A DNA stretch of 64,000 nt from NCBI RefSeq assembly GCF_002097715.1, contig NZ_CP020738.1, positions 2,666,001 to 2,730,000 of the forward strand, written 5' to 3'. The number at the start of each line of letters is the position of its first letter. The first letter of the stretch is position 1. The DNA comes from Burkholderia ubonensis subsp. mesacidophila (GTDB lineage Bacteria; Pseudomonadota; Gammaproteobacteria; Burkholderiales; Burkholderiaceae). The position numbers and the translations under genes were made by a program. Positions 36,697 to 47,047 of the stretch are shown here, one piece after another. The notes beneath the pieces were generated by a model, which was not told the DNA's origin, ran no database searches, and saw only the letters and a list, made by a program, of their open reading frames with translations.

Positions 36697-38127
36697 ATGC
36701 CCGCCGCCACCGCCCCCTTCGCGCGCGCCAGCGCCGCCGCCCGGCTCGAACGCCTGCCGTTTTCCGGGTATCACAAGCTGATCTTCTTCATCATCGCGAT
36801 CGCGTTCTTCTTCGACTCGGTCGACCTCGGCACGATGACCTTCGTGCTCGGCTCGATCAAGAAGGAATTCGGGCTGTCGACCGCGATGGCCGGCCTCGTC
36901 GCGAGCGCGAGCTTCTTCGGGATGGTGCTCGGCGCGGCGGTCGCGGGGCTGCTCGCCGACCGTTTCGGCCGCCGCCCGGTATTCCAGTGGAGCATGGTGC
37001 TGTGGGGCGCGGCGTCGTACCTGTGCTCGACCGCGCAGAGCGTCGATGCGCTGATCGTCTACCGCGTGCTGCTCGGCATCGGCATGGGGATGGAGTTTCC
37101 GGTCGCGCAGACGCTCTTGTCCGAATTCGTGCCGGCCGCGAAGCGCGGCCGCCTGATCGCGCTGATGGACGGTTTCTGGCCGCTCGGCTTCATCACCGCC
37201 GGCATCGTGTCGTACTTCGTGCTGCCGCAATTCGGCTGGCGCACGGTGTTCGCGCTGCTCGCGATTCCCGCCGTGTTCGTGCTGATCGTGCGCCGCGTCG
37301 TGCCCGAATCGCCGCGCTGGCTCGAACACGCGGGCCGGCTCGGCGACGCCGACGCGGTGATGCGCGACATCGAGGCGAAGGTGATGCGCTCGGCCGGCGT
37401 CGCGACGCTGCCGCCGCCGGCGCGGCTCGCGCAAGCGCCGGCGCAGCGCGGCCGCGGCGCGCTGCGCGAGATCTGGAGCGGCGCGTACCGCCGCCGCACG
37501 ACGATGGTATGGCTGCTGTGGTTCTTCGCGCTGCTCGGCTTCTACGGGCTCACGTCGTGGCTCGGCGCGCTGCTGCAGCAGGCCGGCTTCGAGGTCACGA
37601 AATCGGTGTTCTATACGGTTCTGATCTCGCTCGGCGGCGTGCCGGGCTTCCTGTGCGCGGCGTGGCTCGTCGAGCGCTGGGGGCGCAAGCCGACCTGCAT
37701 CGCGTCGCTGCTCGGCGGCGGCGCGATGGCGTATGCGTACGGGCAAAGCGCGCTGTACGGCGGCAGCACCGCGCTGCTGATCGGCACGGGCCTCGCGATG
37801 CAGTTCTTCCTGTTCGGGATGTGGGCGGCGCTGTATACGTACACGCCGGAGCTGTACGGCACCGGCGCGCGCGCGACGGGGTCGGGCTTCGCGTCGGCGA
37901 TCGGGCGCGTCGGCTCGCTGATCGGGCCGTACGTGGTCGGCGTCGTGCTGCCGGTGTTCGGGCAGGGCGGCGTGTTCACGCTCGGCGCGCTGTCGTTCGC
38001 GGCGGCGGCGCTGGCCGTATGGACGCTCGGGATCGAAACGAAGGGGATGGCGCTGGAAACGCTTGCGGCGGGCGACGACGCGCGCGACGGCGGCCGGTAC
38101 GCGGCCGCAGTGGACAAGGTGTCGTGA
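36697..38127 (+). CDS. MFS transporter, sugar/aromatic-acid symporter type
   Basis: 476 residues from the ATG at 36697 with AGAGGA upstream; an ATG at 36640 is inside the terminator and is rejected. About twelve hydrophobic segments are visible. Motif A reads GLLADRFGRRPVF, the central segment has PESPRWLEHAGR typical of the SP/AAHS families, and the second-half motif A-like AAWLVERWGRKPT is present. The family imports sugars, aromatic acids or other organic anions with protons. No adjacent catabolic enzyme indicates the substrate. Confidence 0.9.
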   Translation: MPAATAPFARASAAARLERLPFSGYHKLIFFIIAIAFFFDSVDLGTMTFVLGSIKKEFGLSTAMAGLVASASFFGMVLGAAVAGLLADRFGRRPVFQWSMVLWGAASYLCSTAQSVDALIVYRVLLGIGMGMEFPVAQTLLSEFVPAAKRGRLIALMDGFWPLGFITAGIVSYFVLPQFGWRTVFALLAIPAVFVLIVRRVVPESPRWLEHAGRLGDADAVMRDIEAKVMRSAGVATLPPPARLAQAPAQRGRGALREIWSGAYRRRTTMVWLLWFFALLGFYGLTSWLGALLQQAGFEVTKSVFYTVLISLGGVPGFLCAAWLVERWGRKPTCIASLLGGGAMAYAYGQSALYGGSTALLIGTGLAMQFFLFGMWAALYTYTPELYGTGARATGSGFASAIGRVGSLIGPYVVGVVLPVFGQGGVFTLGALSFAAAALAVWTLGIETKGMALETLAAGDDARDGGRYAAAVDKVS

Positions 38128-38140
38128 CCTGACCGGGACG

Positions 38141-39676
38141 TCACCCGACGCTGAACACCGACACCGCCGCCCGCAGGCGCGTCGTCTGCTCGTCGAGCGA
38201 CGACGCCGCGGCGGCGGCCTGCTCCACGAGCGCCGCATTCTGCTGCGTCACCTCGTCCATCTGCGTGACCGCCCGGCTCACCTGCTCGATGCCGGTGCTC
38301 TGCTCGTCGGACGCCGCCGTGATCTCGCCCATGATGCCGGCGACCTGACGAATCGACTGGACGATGGCCGTCATCCGTTCACCCGCGACGCCGACCAGCC
38401 GGCTGCCGTGGCCGACCTGCTCGACCGACGCCTGGATCAGCGCCTTGATGTCCTTCGCGGCGGCCGCGCTGCGCTGCGCAAGCGACCGGACTTCGGACGC
38501 GACGACCGCGAACCCGCGCCCGCCTTCGCCCGCGCGCGCCGCCTCGACCGCCGCGTTCAACGCGAGGATGTTGGTCTGGAACGCGATGCTTTCGATCACC
38601 GACGTGATGTCGGCGATCTGCTCCGACTGCTGCGCGATCTGCTGCATCGTCGACACTACTTCCTCCACCGCCGCGCCGCCGCGCTCGGTCGCATCGTTGG
38701 CCGTCGCGACGAGCCCGTTGGCTTGCCGCGCGTTGTCGGCGTTCTGCTTCACCGTCGCGGTAATTTGCTCCATGCTCGCGGCGGTCTCCTGCAACGAGGC
38801 GGCCTGCTCCTCGGTGCGCTGCGACAGGTCGAGATTGCCCTGCGCGATTTCGCCGGCCCCGATCGCGATCGAGTGCGTCGCGGACTGGATTTCGGCAATC
38901 ATCCCGACAAGCCCCGCCTTCATCTCGGCGAGCGCCGCGAGCAGGCTGCCCGGCGCCGCCTTCGCGACGTCGAGCGGCACGTTCAGGTTGCCGGTCGCGA
39001 TCGCGCGCGCGATCTGCGTCGCGTGCGCGGGTTCGCCGCCGAGCGTGCGCTTGATGCTGCGCAGGATCGCCCACGCGATCGCGCCGAGGCTTGCCGCGAC
39101 GCCGAGCGCGATCGCGCCGAGCACAAGGGCGAGCTTCGAGAACGCGGCGTCGATGTCGTCGTAGAAGAAGCCGGTGCCGATCCACCAGTCCCAGTCCGGG
39201 ATCGCCACGACGCCTTGCAGTTTCGGCTCGGGTTCCGCGTCCGGGCTGCGCTTCACGAGCACGTCGACGAGCGCGAAATGCGATTGCGCCATTCCGGCGC
39301 GGTACGCCTCGCTATCGGTCAGCCCGCCGGTCGTCCGGTTGCCCTTGGCCTTCGTGCCGACGAACTTCGCGTTCGGGTGCACCAGATTGACGCCGTCGGC
39401 CGTCGTGACCCAGTAATAGCTGCGGGCGTTCGCGTTGAGCCGCGACAGCGCCTCCTTCGCCTGCTGCTGCGCCTGCTCGCGCGTCAGCGCGCCGCTCGTC
39501 TGCAGTTCGCGGTACGCGTTGACCAGATGCTCGGCCTTCGTCAGGAGAATGACGATTTCCTCGCGCCGGCCGTCGATCAGCGCGCCGCGCAACGTGTGCA
39601 GCGCCGTCGCGGCCAGCAGCACGACGCCCAGCAGCGCCGCGCCGACGAGCAACAGCAGTTTCGTGGAAAGCTTCAT
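38141..39676 (-). CDS. Methyl-accepting chemotaxis protein with single Cache domain
   Basis: 511 residues. A membrane segment at 6-24 is followed by a periplasmic single-Cache (sCache_2-type) sensor at about 30-180 ([34 protein letters not shown]) and a second membrane segment at about 182-205. Next come HAMP and the long helical signalling domain, with the hairpin tip [20 protein letters not shown]. The end lacks a CheR-binding NWETF-type pentapeptide. It would sense a small organic acid or similar ligand and control CheA. It converges with the MFS transporter gene with only 13 bases between. Confidence 0.95.
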   Translation of the reverse strand: MKLSTKLLLLVGAALLGVVLLAATALHTLRGALIDGRREEIVILLTKAEHLVNAYRELQTSGALTREQAQQQAKEALSRLNANARSYYWVTTADGVNLVHPNAKFVGTKAKGNRTTGGLTDSEAYRAGMAQSHFALVDVLVKRSPDAEPEPKLQGVVAIPDWDWWIGTGFFYDDIDAAFSKLALVLGAIALGVAASLGAIAWAILRSIKRTLGGEPAHATQIARAIATGNLNVPLDVAKAAPGSLLAALAEMKAGLVGMIAEIQSATHSIAIGAGEIAQGNLDLSQRTEEQAASLQETAASMEQITATVKQNADNARQANGLVATANDATERGGAAVEEVVSTMQQIAQQSEQIADITSVIESIAFQTNILALNAAVEAARAGEGGRGFAVVASEVRSLAQRSAAAAKDIKALIQASVEQVGHGSRLVGVAGERMTAIVQSIRQVAGIMGEITAASDEQSTGIEQVSRAVTQMDEVTQQNAALVEQAAAAASSLDEQTTRLRAAVSVFSVG

Positions 39677-39907
39677 GCGAATGCCCCGATTTGTTAACTA
39701 ACCGGTACATATAACGACGCCCGGCCGCGAGACTTAAGCGTCATCGCCCCCTCGTAAACCCGCACTCCGGAGCGCGGCGGATCGCCGGATGATCTGCCGC
39801 GTGTCGATTTTCGATATCCTGATTCGTCGTAGTGTCGGAGGCGCACGTCGACGTGCAATGACTGTCGGCGGGAGCGCGATCTTTCCCCCACTCAAGGAGA
39901 ATGGAAC

Positions 39908-40342
39908 ATGCGTGTCATGGTGATCGTGAAGGCGACGAAAGAATCCGAGGCCGGCGAGATGCCGGACACCGAACTGCTGGCCGCGATGGGCCGGTACAAC
40001 GAGGAACTGGTGAAGGCGGGCGTGATGCTTGCGGGCGAAGGGTTGCACCCGAGCTCGCGCGGCAAGCGCGTGCGCTTTTCCGGAACGGGCCGCAGCGTGA
40101 TCGACGGGCCGTTCGCCGAGACCAAGGAGGTCATCGCCGGTTTCTGGATGTGGCAGGTGAAGTCGATGGACGAAGCCGTCGAATGGGTGAAGCGCTGTCC
40201 GAATCCGATGAAGAGCGACTCGGAGATCGAGATCCGGCCGGTGTTCGAAGCCGAGGACTTCGGCGCGGAACTCACGCCGGAACTGCAGGAGCAGGAGGCG
40301 CGGCTGCGGGCCGAGATCGAGGCCGCGCAGAAGAAGCACTGA
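39908..40342 (+). CDS. YCII-related (DGPF-domain) protein
   Basis: 144 residues, a complete YciI/DGPF-family ferredoxin-like fold with the signature DGPFAETKEVIAGFWMWQV at about 63-81. Members are small cytoplasmic proteins often paired with ECF sigma factors; none is adjacent here. Function unknown. The start at 39908 has AAGGAG upstream. Confidence 0.9.
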   Translation: MRVMVIVKATKESEAGEMPDTELLAAMGRYNEELVKAGVMLAGEGLHPSSRGKRVRFSGTGRSVIDGPFAETKEVIAGFWMWQVKSMDEAVEWVKRCPNPMKSDSEIEIRPVFEAEDFGAELTPELQEQEARLRAEIEAAQKKH

Positions 40343-40384
40343 CGGCGGCGGTGTTCCGCGGTCGCGCGCCCGCCGCGGCCGCGC

Positions 40385-41080
40385 TCAACCCCGGATCGCC
40401 TTCCCGCCGCTTGCGGCCTGCAGCCCGCGCGGCAGCGGCGACCGCGGCAACAGCTCGAACGTCACGTTGACCGTGCCGCCCTGGCTGGAGATTCGCATCG
40501 CGCCGGCACCCCGCGTTCTCGTCAGGCAGTCGAGGTCGGTCGACGACGCGCCGGACACGCCGAGCTGGCAGGACCACGCGAGGGTCGCTTCGCTCCTGCC
40601 CGAGTCGCTGAATGCGATCAGCCCGCCCCATCCACTCGGTCCGTCGCTGACGCCGGGGACGAATTCGGCGTGGCGAACGCCCAGCGGCTGCCATCCGCAG
40701 CGGCCCGACGCATATCGATCAACGAAGAATCGGACCTCGAAGCGGTCCTGGCCGGCCGGCAAACGGACATTGTCCGTGACGACCTGCGGGAGGTCCGGCG
40801 CGCCGAACAGGCGGCCGAACCATGTCTGGGACTGGCAGCCCGGGTGGGTGGACGCGAAGTCGATGCCGAGCCACAGCTCGACTTTCGGGTCCTTGCGGCC
40901 CTGGATGACGAGGACATGGTGCGGGTCGTCCGTTTCGGTCGGGCGGTCCGATAGCTGGTTGTGGGCGGCCTCGACGTGGGCTTCGAAATGCAGGCGGCTA
41001 TCGTCGGCCGATGCCCGGCCGGGGATGGCGGCGAGCCAGCCGATCGCTAGAACGAGCACGAGATGAGCGCGCGGTGACAT
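40385..41080 (-). CDS. Exported protein of unknown function
   Basis: 231 residues from the ATG at 41080, preceded by GGGGGAG. Residues 1-24 form a Sec signal peptide (SPRAHLVLVLAIGWLAAIPG, then RASA). The mature part has four to five cysteines spread in pairs and beta-rich composition (ELWLGIDFASTHPGCQSQ, RFEVRFFVDRYASGRCGWQ), suggesting a disulfide-bonded periplasmic beta-sandwich. No family is recognised. It stands alone, converging with the YCII gene. Confidence 0.7.
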   Translation of the reverse strand: MSPRAHLVLVLAIGWLAAIPGRASADDSRLHFEAHVEAAHNQLSDRPTETDDPHHVLVIQGRKDPKVELWLGIDFASTHPGCQSQTWFGRLFGAPDLPQVVTDNVRLPAGQDRFEVRFFVDRYASGRCGWQPLGVRHAEFVPGVSDGPSGWGGLIAFSDSGRSEATLAWSCQLGVSGASSTDLDCLTRTRGAGAMRISSQGGTVNVTFELLPRSPLPRGLQAASGGKAIRG

Positions 41081-41477
41081 GGCTCCCCCACACACAATTG
41101 ACGGTGCGTTCCCCGGGCGGCGTTGCGCGTTGTTCCGGGGCGGTCGGGGCGGGTAATGCGTCCGCGCGCGGGTCGGTCCGGTCCGTGATGCCGATCAGGC
41201 ATTGTGGGCAGTGGGAGGTGGCGGCGTAAAGCTGGGACGAACCCCCTGAGGGGGGCCCGCCGCTTGACGTGCTTGCGCGATGCCGCTGCCGCAAGATCCC
41301 GATGGCGGGGTATTGCGTATTGTGAATTCGAATCGACGCGTCCAAGATTGAATGGCGCGGGCTATCTCACGCGCCGATCAGGCATTGAGGCGATCGACGG
41401 ATTCGACAGCTTTGTGTGGGACCGGAGCAAGCGCATATGCGCTCACCCCGGATCGACAAACGGTGAGGGAGAACCCT
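41081..41477. promoter_or_regulatory. Control region before the branched-chain-type ABC importer (397 bases)
   Basis: No credible gene is present. The region carries the promoter of the minus-strand exported protein and that of the plus-strand five-gene importer. A small perfect hairpin, CCCCC-TGA-GGGGG, lies at 41242-41254. A+T-rich DNA at about 41310-41360 is a possible promoter for the importer operon. Confidence 0.45.
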
Positions 41478-42740
41478 ATGAAAACACCGAGTCGCATTCC
41501 TAACTTGAATCGTCGTGCCTTGCTCAAGGCGGCTGCCGCCGCAACGGCCGTGCAACTGGCGCCTCCGTTCATCATCAAGTCGCGCGGCGAAGCGCCGCTG
41601 CGAATCGGCATGGTCGACCCTTTGACCGGCGTTTATGCTGCAGACGCACAGAACGAAGTGATCGGTGCAAGGCTTGCCGCCCAGCAGATCAATGCGCGGG
41701 GCGGCATCCTCGGGCGGCCTGTCGAGCTGATGGTGGAGGATTCGGCGAACGACGTCGGGACCGGCGTGCAGAAGGCGCGCAAGCTGATCGAACGCGATCA
41801 GGTCACGTTCCTCATCGGCGACGTGAATTCAGGCATCGCCCAGGCCATTGCCCAGGTCAGCAACGAGAAGAAGGTGTTGCACATCGTCTCCGGCGGCCAT
41901 ACCGACACGATCACGGGCAGCGACTGCAAATGGAACGTCTTTCGCGTGTGCAACACGACGAGCATGGAGGCCAACGCCGTCGCCGACCTGCTGTTTACCA
42001 AGTACGGCAAGAAGTGGCATTTCATCACACCGGATTACGCGTTCGGCCATACCCTGCAGAAGGCCGCGGCGACCGACCTGCAGAAGCTGGGCGGCACGAT
42101 CACCGGCAACGAGCTCACGCCGCTCGGCACGACGGATTTCTCCGCCTATCTGATCAAGGCGCGCGCGGCGAAGCCGGACGTTCTGCTGGTGTTGCCGCAA
42201 GGCTCCGATATGGTCAACTGTCTGAAACAGATCGCACAGTTCGGCATCAGCAAGGATATTCACGTCGCCGGCCTGCAGCAGGAGCTGGAATCGCTCGAGT
42301 CGATGCCGCCCGAAGCGCGCGTCGGTATCTGGATGCTGGAGTGGTACTGGAAACAGCCGGGCGTGCCGGGCGTCGAGAAGTTCGTGGCCGACATCCGCAA
42401 GGTGAACGGCGGGAAGGTGCCCACCGCCCGTCACTGGTTCGGGTACACGTCGGTCCGCACGCTGGCCGCCATCGCCAACAAGGAACAAACCCTCGACGCC
42501 AGAAAGCTTGCCGAAGCGCTCGGCGGATTCGAACTGGCGGACGACATCAAGCTGCAACCCAACAAGGTCTACTACCGCAAGGGCGACCATCAACTGATGA
42601 CGTCGGCGTTCGTCGGCGAAGCGCTGTCCAGGCCGGCCGGCGATCCCGAAGACCTGTTCCGCGTCGAACACGTGGTCGCCGGCGACAAGACCGCGCCGCC
42701 CGAGAGCGAGACCGGCTGCAAGCTGCAGTGGCCGGCCTGA
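41478..42740 (+). CDS. Branched-chain amino acid-type ABC importer, substrate-binding protein
   Basis: 420 residues from the ATG at 41478, which has GAGGGAGAA upstream. The N-terminus contains NRRALLKAAAAATAVQLAPP, a twin-arginine-like signal. The mature part is a type I periplasmic-binding protein (LRIGMVDPLTGVYAADAQNE, then GGILGRPVELMVEDSANDVG). Five-gene systems of this class import branched-chain amino acids, but also urea, amides or aromatic compounds, so the ligand cannot be read from sequence. It heads the operon, 81 bases before the LivH-type permease. Confidence 0.93.
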   Translation: MKTPSRIPNLNRRALLKAAAAATAVQLAPPFIIKSRGEAPLRIGMVDPLTGVYAADAQNEVIGARLAAQQINARGGILGRPVELMVEDSANDVGTGVQKARKLIERDQVTFLIGDVNSGIAQAIAQVSNEKKVLHIVSGGHTDTITGSDCKWNVFRVCNTTSMEANAVADLLFTKYGKKWHFITPDYAFGHTLQKAAATDLQKLGGTITGNELTPLGTTDFSAYLIKARAAKPDVLLVLPQGSDMVNCLKQIAQFGISKDIHVAGLQQELESLESMPPEARVGIWMLEWYWKQPGVPGVEKFVADIRKVNGGKVPTARHWFGYTSVRTLAAIANKEQTLDARKLAEALGGFELADDIKLQPNKVYYRKGDHQLMTSAFVGEALSRPAGDPEDLFRVEHVVAGDKTAPPESETGCKLQWPA

Positions 42741-42821
42741 TTCCCGCAGCCCTGTCCGGACGGCGCAGGCGCATCGGGCGACGCGCGTACGTGGCATGCA
42801 CGATAACAAGAACGGTGTGCG

Positions 42822-43691
42822 ATGACCCAGCTTCTCCTGTTCAACGTCACCAACGGGCTGATCATTGGCGCGTTCTATGTGCTGATGGCGCTCGGGTTAT
42901 CGCTCATCCTCAACTTGAGCAATGTGATCAACTTCGCCCATGGCGGCTTCCTTGTCGCCGGCGGCTACGTTGCGTACACCATCACGCCGTACGTCGGCTT
43001 CTGGGGCGCGCTGCTGATCGCGCCGCCGTGCATCGCCCTGATCGGCCTCGCGCTCGAGCGGTTGCTCATCCGGCGAGTCTACGGGCGCGATCCGCTGTAC
43101 AGCCTGCTGCTGACGTTCGGCCTCGCCTTCATCTTCGAGGACGGCACCCGCTTCATATGGGGCGCCCAAGGCAAACCCGTGACCGTGCCGGCCGTGCTCG
43201 CGCAGCCTTTGAGCGATACGTTCTTCTTCGTCACGGGCTACCGCCTGTTCATGGTCGGCACGGTCGCGGTGGCGGTGGCGCTGCTGTTCATTCTGCTGCG
43301 CTACAGCAGGCTTGGCATCCGTATCCGTGCGGGCACCCTCGACCTTGAAACCGTCGCGGCGCTCGGCATCAATGTGGGCAGGTTGCGCTCGCTCAATTTC
43401 GCGGTCGGGGCGTTTCTCGCCGGCCTGAGCGGCGTGCTCGCAGCCGGTCAGCTTGGGCTCGAGCCGACCATGGGAACCGGGTTGCTGATGCCGAGCTTCA
43501 TCGCCATCATCGTCGGCGGGGTCGGCAGCCTCACCGGCACGCTGCTCGGCGGCTTGCTGATCGGGGTCGCGTCGGGCGTCACGGCGGTGTTCCTGCCCGC
43601 CGCGAGCGAGGCGATCATCTACGTGATGATGGCCGTGGTGCTGCTGCTGCGCCCGCGTGGCCTGCTTGGCGAAGAGGGCATGCTGGAATGA
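42822..43691 (+). CDS. Branched-chain amino acid-type ABC importer, LivH-type permease
   Basis: 289 residues, about eight hydrophobic segments, with the LivH start pattern (NVTNGLIIGAFYVLMALGLSLI) and the family loop NFAHGGFLVAGGYVAYT. It overlaps the next permease gene by four bases. Together with the LivM-type subunit it forms the membrane channel. Confidence 0.95.
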   Translation: MTQLLLFNVTNGLIIGAFYVLMALGLSLILNLSNVINFAHGGFLVAGGYVAYTITPYVGFWGALLIAPPCIALIGLALERLLIRRVYGRDPLYSLLLTFGLAFIFEDGTRFIWGAQGKPVTVPAVLAQPLSDTFFFVTGYRLFMVGTVAVAVALLFILLRYSRLGIRIRAGTLDLETVAALGINVGRLRSLNFAVGAFLAGLSGVLAAGQLGLEPTMGTGLLMPSFIAIIVGGVGSLTGTLLGGLLIGVASGVTAVFLPAASEAIIYVMMAVVLLLRPRGLLGEEGMLE

Positions 43692-44653
43692 GCGAACGGC
43701 CACGATCCCGCCGGCGCCGGCTGCTGGCGCTCGCAGCAATCTGGGCGGCGTTGCTGCTCGCCCCCTACTGGATGCCGCCGCTCGGCGGCTATACCGCGCT
43801 CGGCACACGCGTGCTGGTGCTTGGCCTCGCCGCGATGTCGGTGAACTTCCTGCTTGGCTTCACCGGCGTGCTTTCGTTCGGTCACGCGGCCTATTTCGGG
43901 CTCGGCGCCTACGGTGCGGGCTTCGCGTTGAAATTCGCGGCGCCGAGCACGCCGCTCGCGCTGCTGTGCGGCACGTTGCTCGGCGGCATCGCCGGCGCGC
44001 TGCTGGGTGCGCTCTGCGCGCGGCGGCGGGGCGTGTACTTCGCGATGGTCACCATCGCCTTCGGGCAAGTCTTCTACTACATCGCCTTTCAATGGAGCTC
44101 GGTGACAGGCGGCGACGACGGACTGCGCGGTTTTTCACGCATGCCCCTCCATCTTGGCGTTGCGACGATCGACATCCTCTCGAACGCCGACGCGTTCTAC
44201 TACTTCGCGCTGTTTTGCCTGGCGCTGGCGGTCGGATCGATGGGATTCATCCTGCGCTCGCCGTTCGGACGCACGATGATCGCGATCCGGGAGAACGAGC
44301 AGCGCGCCCGCTTTCTGGGCATTCCCGTCGATCGCCACATCTGGATCGCATTCACGCTGTCGTGCTTCTTCATGGGCTTCGCCGGCGCGCTTTACGCGCT
44401 CCTGAACAACTTCGCCGATCCGCGCGGGCTGCATTTCAGCCAGTCCGGCGATTTCGTGATGATGGCCGTGATGGGCGGCATGCGCAGCTTCTGGGGGCCG
44501 CTCCTCGGTGCCGCGGTGTTCGTCGTGCTGCAGGATTATCTGTCGAGCGTCACCGTCAACTGGATGTCCTTCATCGGCATGCTGTTCGTCGCGATCGTGC
44601 TGTTTTTCCCGCGCGGCCTGCTCGGCTTCATCCGACGCAAGAGCGAGTCATGA
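43688..44653 (+). CDS. Branched-chain amino acid-type ABC importer, LivM-type permease
   Basis: 321 residues, with about nine hydrophobic segments and the LivM motif NFLLGFTGVLSFGHAAYFG near residue 55. A loop with IRENEQRARFLGIPVDRH, the ATPase-contacting region, lies at about 200-217. Overlaps both neighbours by four bases. Confidence 0.95.
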   Translation: MSERPRSRRRRLLALAAIWAALLLAPYWMPPLGGYTALGTRVLVLGLAAMSVNFLLGFTGVLSFGHAAYFGLGAYGAGFALKFAAPSTPLALLCGTLLGGIAGALLGALCARRRGVYFAMVTIAFGQVFYYIAFQWSSVTGGDDGLRGFSRMPLHLGVATIDILSNADAFYYFALFCLALAVGSMGFILRSPFGRTMIAIRENEQRARFLGIPVDRHIWIAFTLSCFFMGFAGALYALLNNFADPRGLHFSQSGDFVMMAVMGGMRSFWGPLLGAAVFVVLQDYLSSVTVNWMSFIGMLFVAIVLFFPRGLLGFIRRKSES

Positions 44654-45399
44654 GCGTTCTCGAAGTCAGGCGCGTCAGCAAGCGCTTCGGCAGCCTCGCG
44701 GCGGTGCGCGACGTATCGCTCGCCGTCGAGAAAGGCGAGTTGCGCGCAATCATCGGACCGAACGGCGCCGGCAAGACCACCTTCTTCAATCTGATCAGCG
44801 GCTTTTTCCCGCCGACCACGGGAACCATCGTATTCGACGGACGCGACATCACGGCGCTTCCGGCGCATCGGCGCGTGGCGGCAGGTATCGCGCGCACCTT
44901 CCAGATCACCGAGATCTTTCCCGAACTCACGGTGTTCGAGAGCGTGCGCATCAGCACGGAGGTGACGGCCGGTCTTCGCCTGCGCCCATGGATCAGCCGC
45001 GCGGAGCGGATGCGGGTGCGCGAGCGCGTCGAACAGACGCTCGACATCACCGGCCTGGGCGCCAAGGGCGATCGGCTGGTCGGCGAGCTTTCGCATGGCG
45101 ATCAGCGCGTTGCCGAAATCGCCATGGCGCTGGCCCTTCATCCGCGCCTGCTGCTGCTCGACGAGCCGACCGCCGGCATGGGCGACCAGGAGACCCACGA
45201 GATCACGCAACTCATCCGCCGCTTGTACCGTGGCAGTGACGTGACGATCGTGTTGATCGAGCACGACATGCGCGTCGTGTTCGATCTTGCCGACCGGATC
45301 ACGGTGCTCGACCGCGGCAGCCTGCTTGCCGAGGGCGCGCCGCGGCAGATCGCGTCGAACGAGACCGTGCAGGCCGCTTACCTGGGGGACTCGACATGA
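44650..45399 (+). CDS. Branched-chain amino acid-type ABC importer, LivG-type ATPase
   Basis: 249 residues from the ATG at 44650, overlapping the permease stop by four bases. Walker [10 protein letters not shown], a signature of the LivG type (LSHGDQRVAEIAMALA), and Walker B LLLLDEPTAGMG are present. The LSHGD in place of LSGGQ is usual for this subunit family. Confidence 0.95.
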   Translation: MSVLEVRRVSKRFGSLAAVRDVSLAVEKGELRAIIGPNGAGKTTFFNLISGFFPPTTGTIVFDGRDITALPAHRRVAAGIARTFQITEIFPELTVFESVRISTEVTAGLRLRPWISRAERMRVRERVEQTLDITGLGAKGDRLVGELSHGDQRVAEIAMALALHPRLLLLDEPTAGMGDQETHEITQLIRRLYRGSDVTIVLIEHDMRVVFDLADRITVLDRGSLLAEGAPRQIASNETVQAAYLGDST

Positions 45400-46106
45400 A
45401 CGCGGCACTCGTCGCCGACGGCCTGCATACCTATTACGGGGAGAGTCATATCCTGCGTGACGTGAGCCTCGCCGTCGAGGAAGGCAAGATCACGGCCTTG
45501 CTCGGCCGCAATGGTGCCGGCAAGACCACGACCCTGCGCACGCTGATGGGCCTGACGCCTGCGCGTCGGGGACGCGTGACGATCTTCGGCGCGGATACCT
45601 CGCGCTGGCCGACCTTCCGGATCGCCGCAAGCGGCGTCGGCTACGTGCCGGAGGGGCGGAGAATATTTGCCAATCTCAGTGTCGAGGAAAACCTGAAGGT
45701 GCCGCTCGTGCGCCGCGGGCCGTGGACGATTGCGCGCATCTACGCGTTGTTTCCGCGCCTCGCCGAGCGCAAGGAGAGCCGCGGGCGCCAGCTCTCCGGG
45801 GGCGAACAGGAAATGCTGTCGATTGCCCGCGCGCTGCTGCTCAATCCCCGGTTGCTGATTCTCGACGAGCCGTCGCAAGGCCTGGCTCCGCTGATCGTGC
45901 GCGAGGTGTTTCGCGTCGTATCGCAGATGCGCGACGAGGGGATTTCGGTGCTGCTGGTGGAGCAGAACGCGCGCATGGGTCTCAGGATCAGCGACTACGC
46001 TTATGTGCTGGACGATGGTGGCATCGTTTATTCGGGCAGCTCGCGGGAGCTCGCCGCCGATGAGAATCGGGTGCGGGCGCTGACGGGGGTTAGTACGCGG
46101 GAGTAG
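45396..46106 (+). CDS. Branched-chain amino acid-type ABC importer, LivF-type ATPase
   Basis: 236 residues, overlapping LivG by four bases. Walker A GRNGAGKTT, signature LSGGEQEML and Walker B LLILDEPSQGL are in the expected positions. It completes the five-gene importer. The G+C content falls sharply soon after this gene, at the start of the accessory island. Confidence 0.95.
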   Translation: MNAALVADGLHTYYGESHILRDVSLAVEEGKITALLGRNGAGKTTTLRTLMGLTPARRGRVTIFGADTSRWPTFRIAASGVGYVPEGRRIFANLSVEENLKVPLVRRGPWTIARIYALFPRLAERKESRGRQLSGGEQEMLSIARALLLNPRLLILDEPSQGLAPLIVREVFRVVSQMRDEGISVLLVEQNARMGLRISDYAYVLDDGGIVYSGSSRELAADENRVRALTGVSTRE

Positions 46107-47047
46107 ATGCGTCGAAACATGGGTGGGGCGATGCGCCGGGTCGATCTGCGGGGCGGTTGCTATTGCTCTGTGGTTTCGGCTGGCGCAGATCGACCCGAAG
46201 CCGACCGTCGAGTAGTCAAAGGCGCAACGGCAGGTAACAGAGTCGAGCAGTCGCTCGGTATGGCGACTCAACGAGAATAAGTCGCCTCTTGGATCTCAGG
46301 TACCTGGATGGGTTGACACGGAAGGATTGAGATTGCCGTCATCGTGACGCTCGCCTCCATACAAGAAATCAATTTTTCCGGGTGCAAGCTGTCTGCATGC
46401 GATCCGGTAAATCGATTTGTCCGTTACCGAGATTCTGATCGACGACAGCTTATGTCGGATCGAGGCTACGTCCTGCAAGGATTGCCCCATCCAGCAGGCG
46501 ACGCGGCTAAAGCCATCACACAGGATTCCCAGCGAGTTCCTCCCGCCTGGGTCGATGCTTTAGGGCCGCCATTTCTGGACTGCAACCATGTCGGGACGGG
46601 ATTCGAAACGGCCCAGACGTTCCCTGCGGTCACAGTCCAAATCGATGTGGTGGGCGTGCGGCGGTCAATACGCCACCGGCAGCGTTCGGGGTGGCATGAT
46701 CGTCGATTACACGTGCCCCCCCCAGACGAAGCTCCCGTCGTCACACACGGCAGCATCGGCCCGCCGCACCTAGCACGGTGTGCGCGCCGCAGGCAGGAGT
46801 CAAGCCAAGCCGTCGTACGAAGGCGCGACGGCCTTGGGTCACCTTTATGCCGAAATGCTACACTGCGGTCTGAAAAAATTACGGCGCCAACTGGAGCGTT
46901 GGCGCGTCAACCGCGTGGCGGGGCCGACCACGGCCCACCCGGAAGGATCATTCGCCTTATATCGATCGGATTAAGGGGCTCACGCAGCGTATTACGCGAG
47001 AGTGTGCGGACTATGGTTTCACGCGTCAGAACGTCTGGGCATCGGGA
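46107..47047. other. Island boundary region without a supported gene (941 bases)
   Basis: Short frames occur on both strands, but none has a recognisable domain or a ribosome-binding site. The base composition is mixed, between that of the core and that of the island. An open plus-strand frame at 46344-47051 ends in an ATGA overlap with the next gene but has an Arg-, Gly- and Pro-rich composition typical of a wrong-frame reading. The stretch may contain decayed remnants of a mobile or other gene and one island junction. An inverted repeat at its start is listed separately. Confidence 0.4.
46138..46196. repeat. Inverted repeat after the ABC importer operon
   Basis: GGGTCGATCTGCG and its perfect complement CGCAGATCGACCC (13 bases each) are separated by 33 bases. 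It lies about 30 bases past the LivF stop. It could be the operon terminator or a boundary element of the island; there is no T run. Confidence 0.6.

Noticed and set aside
46466..46756. A 96-codon minus-strand frame in the boundary region, considered as a mobile-element remnant
   Set aside because: Trp/Ser/Arg-rich without a transposase or integrase motif; I cannot support it.
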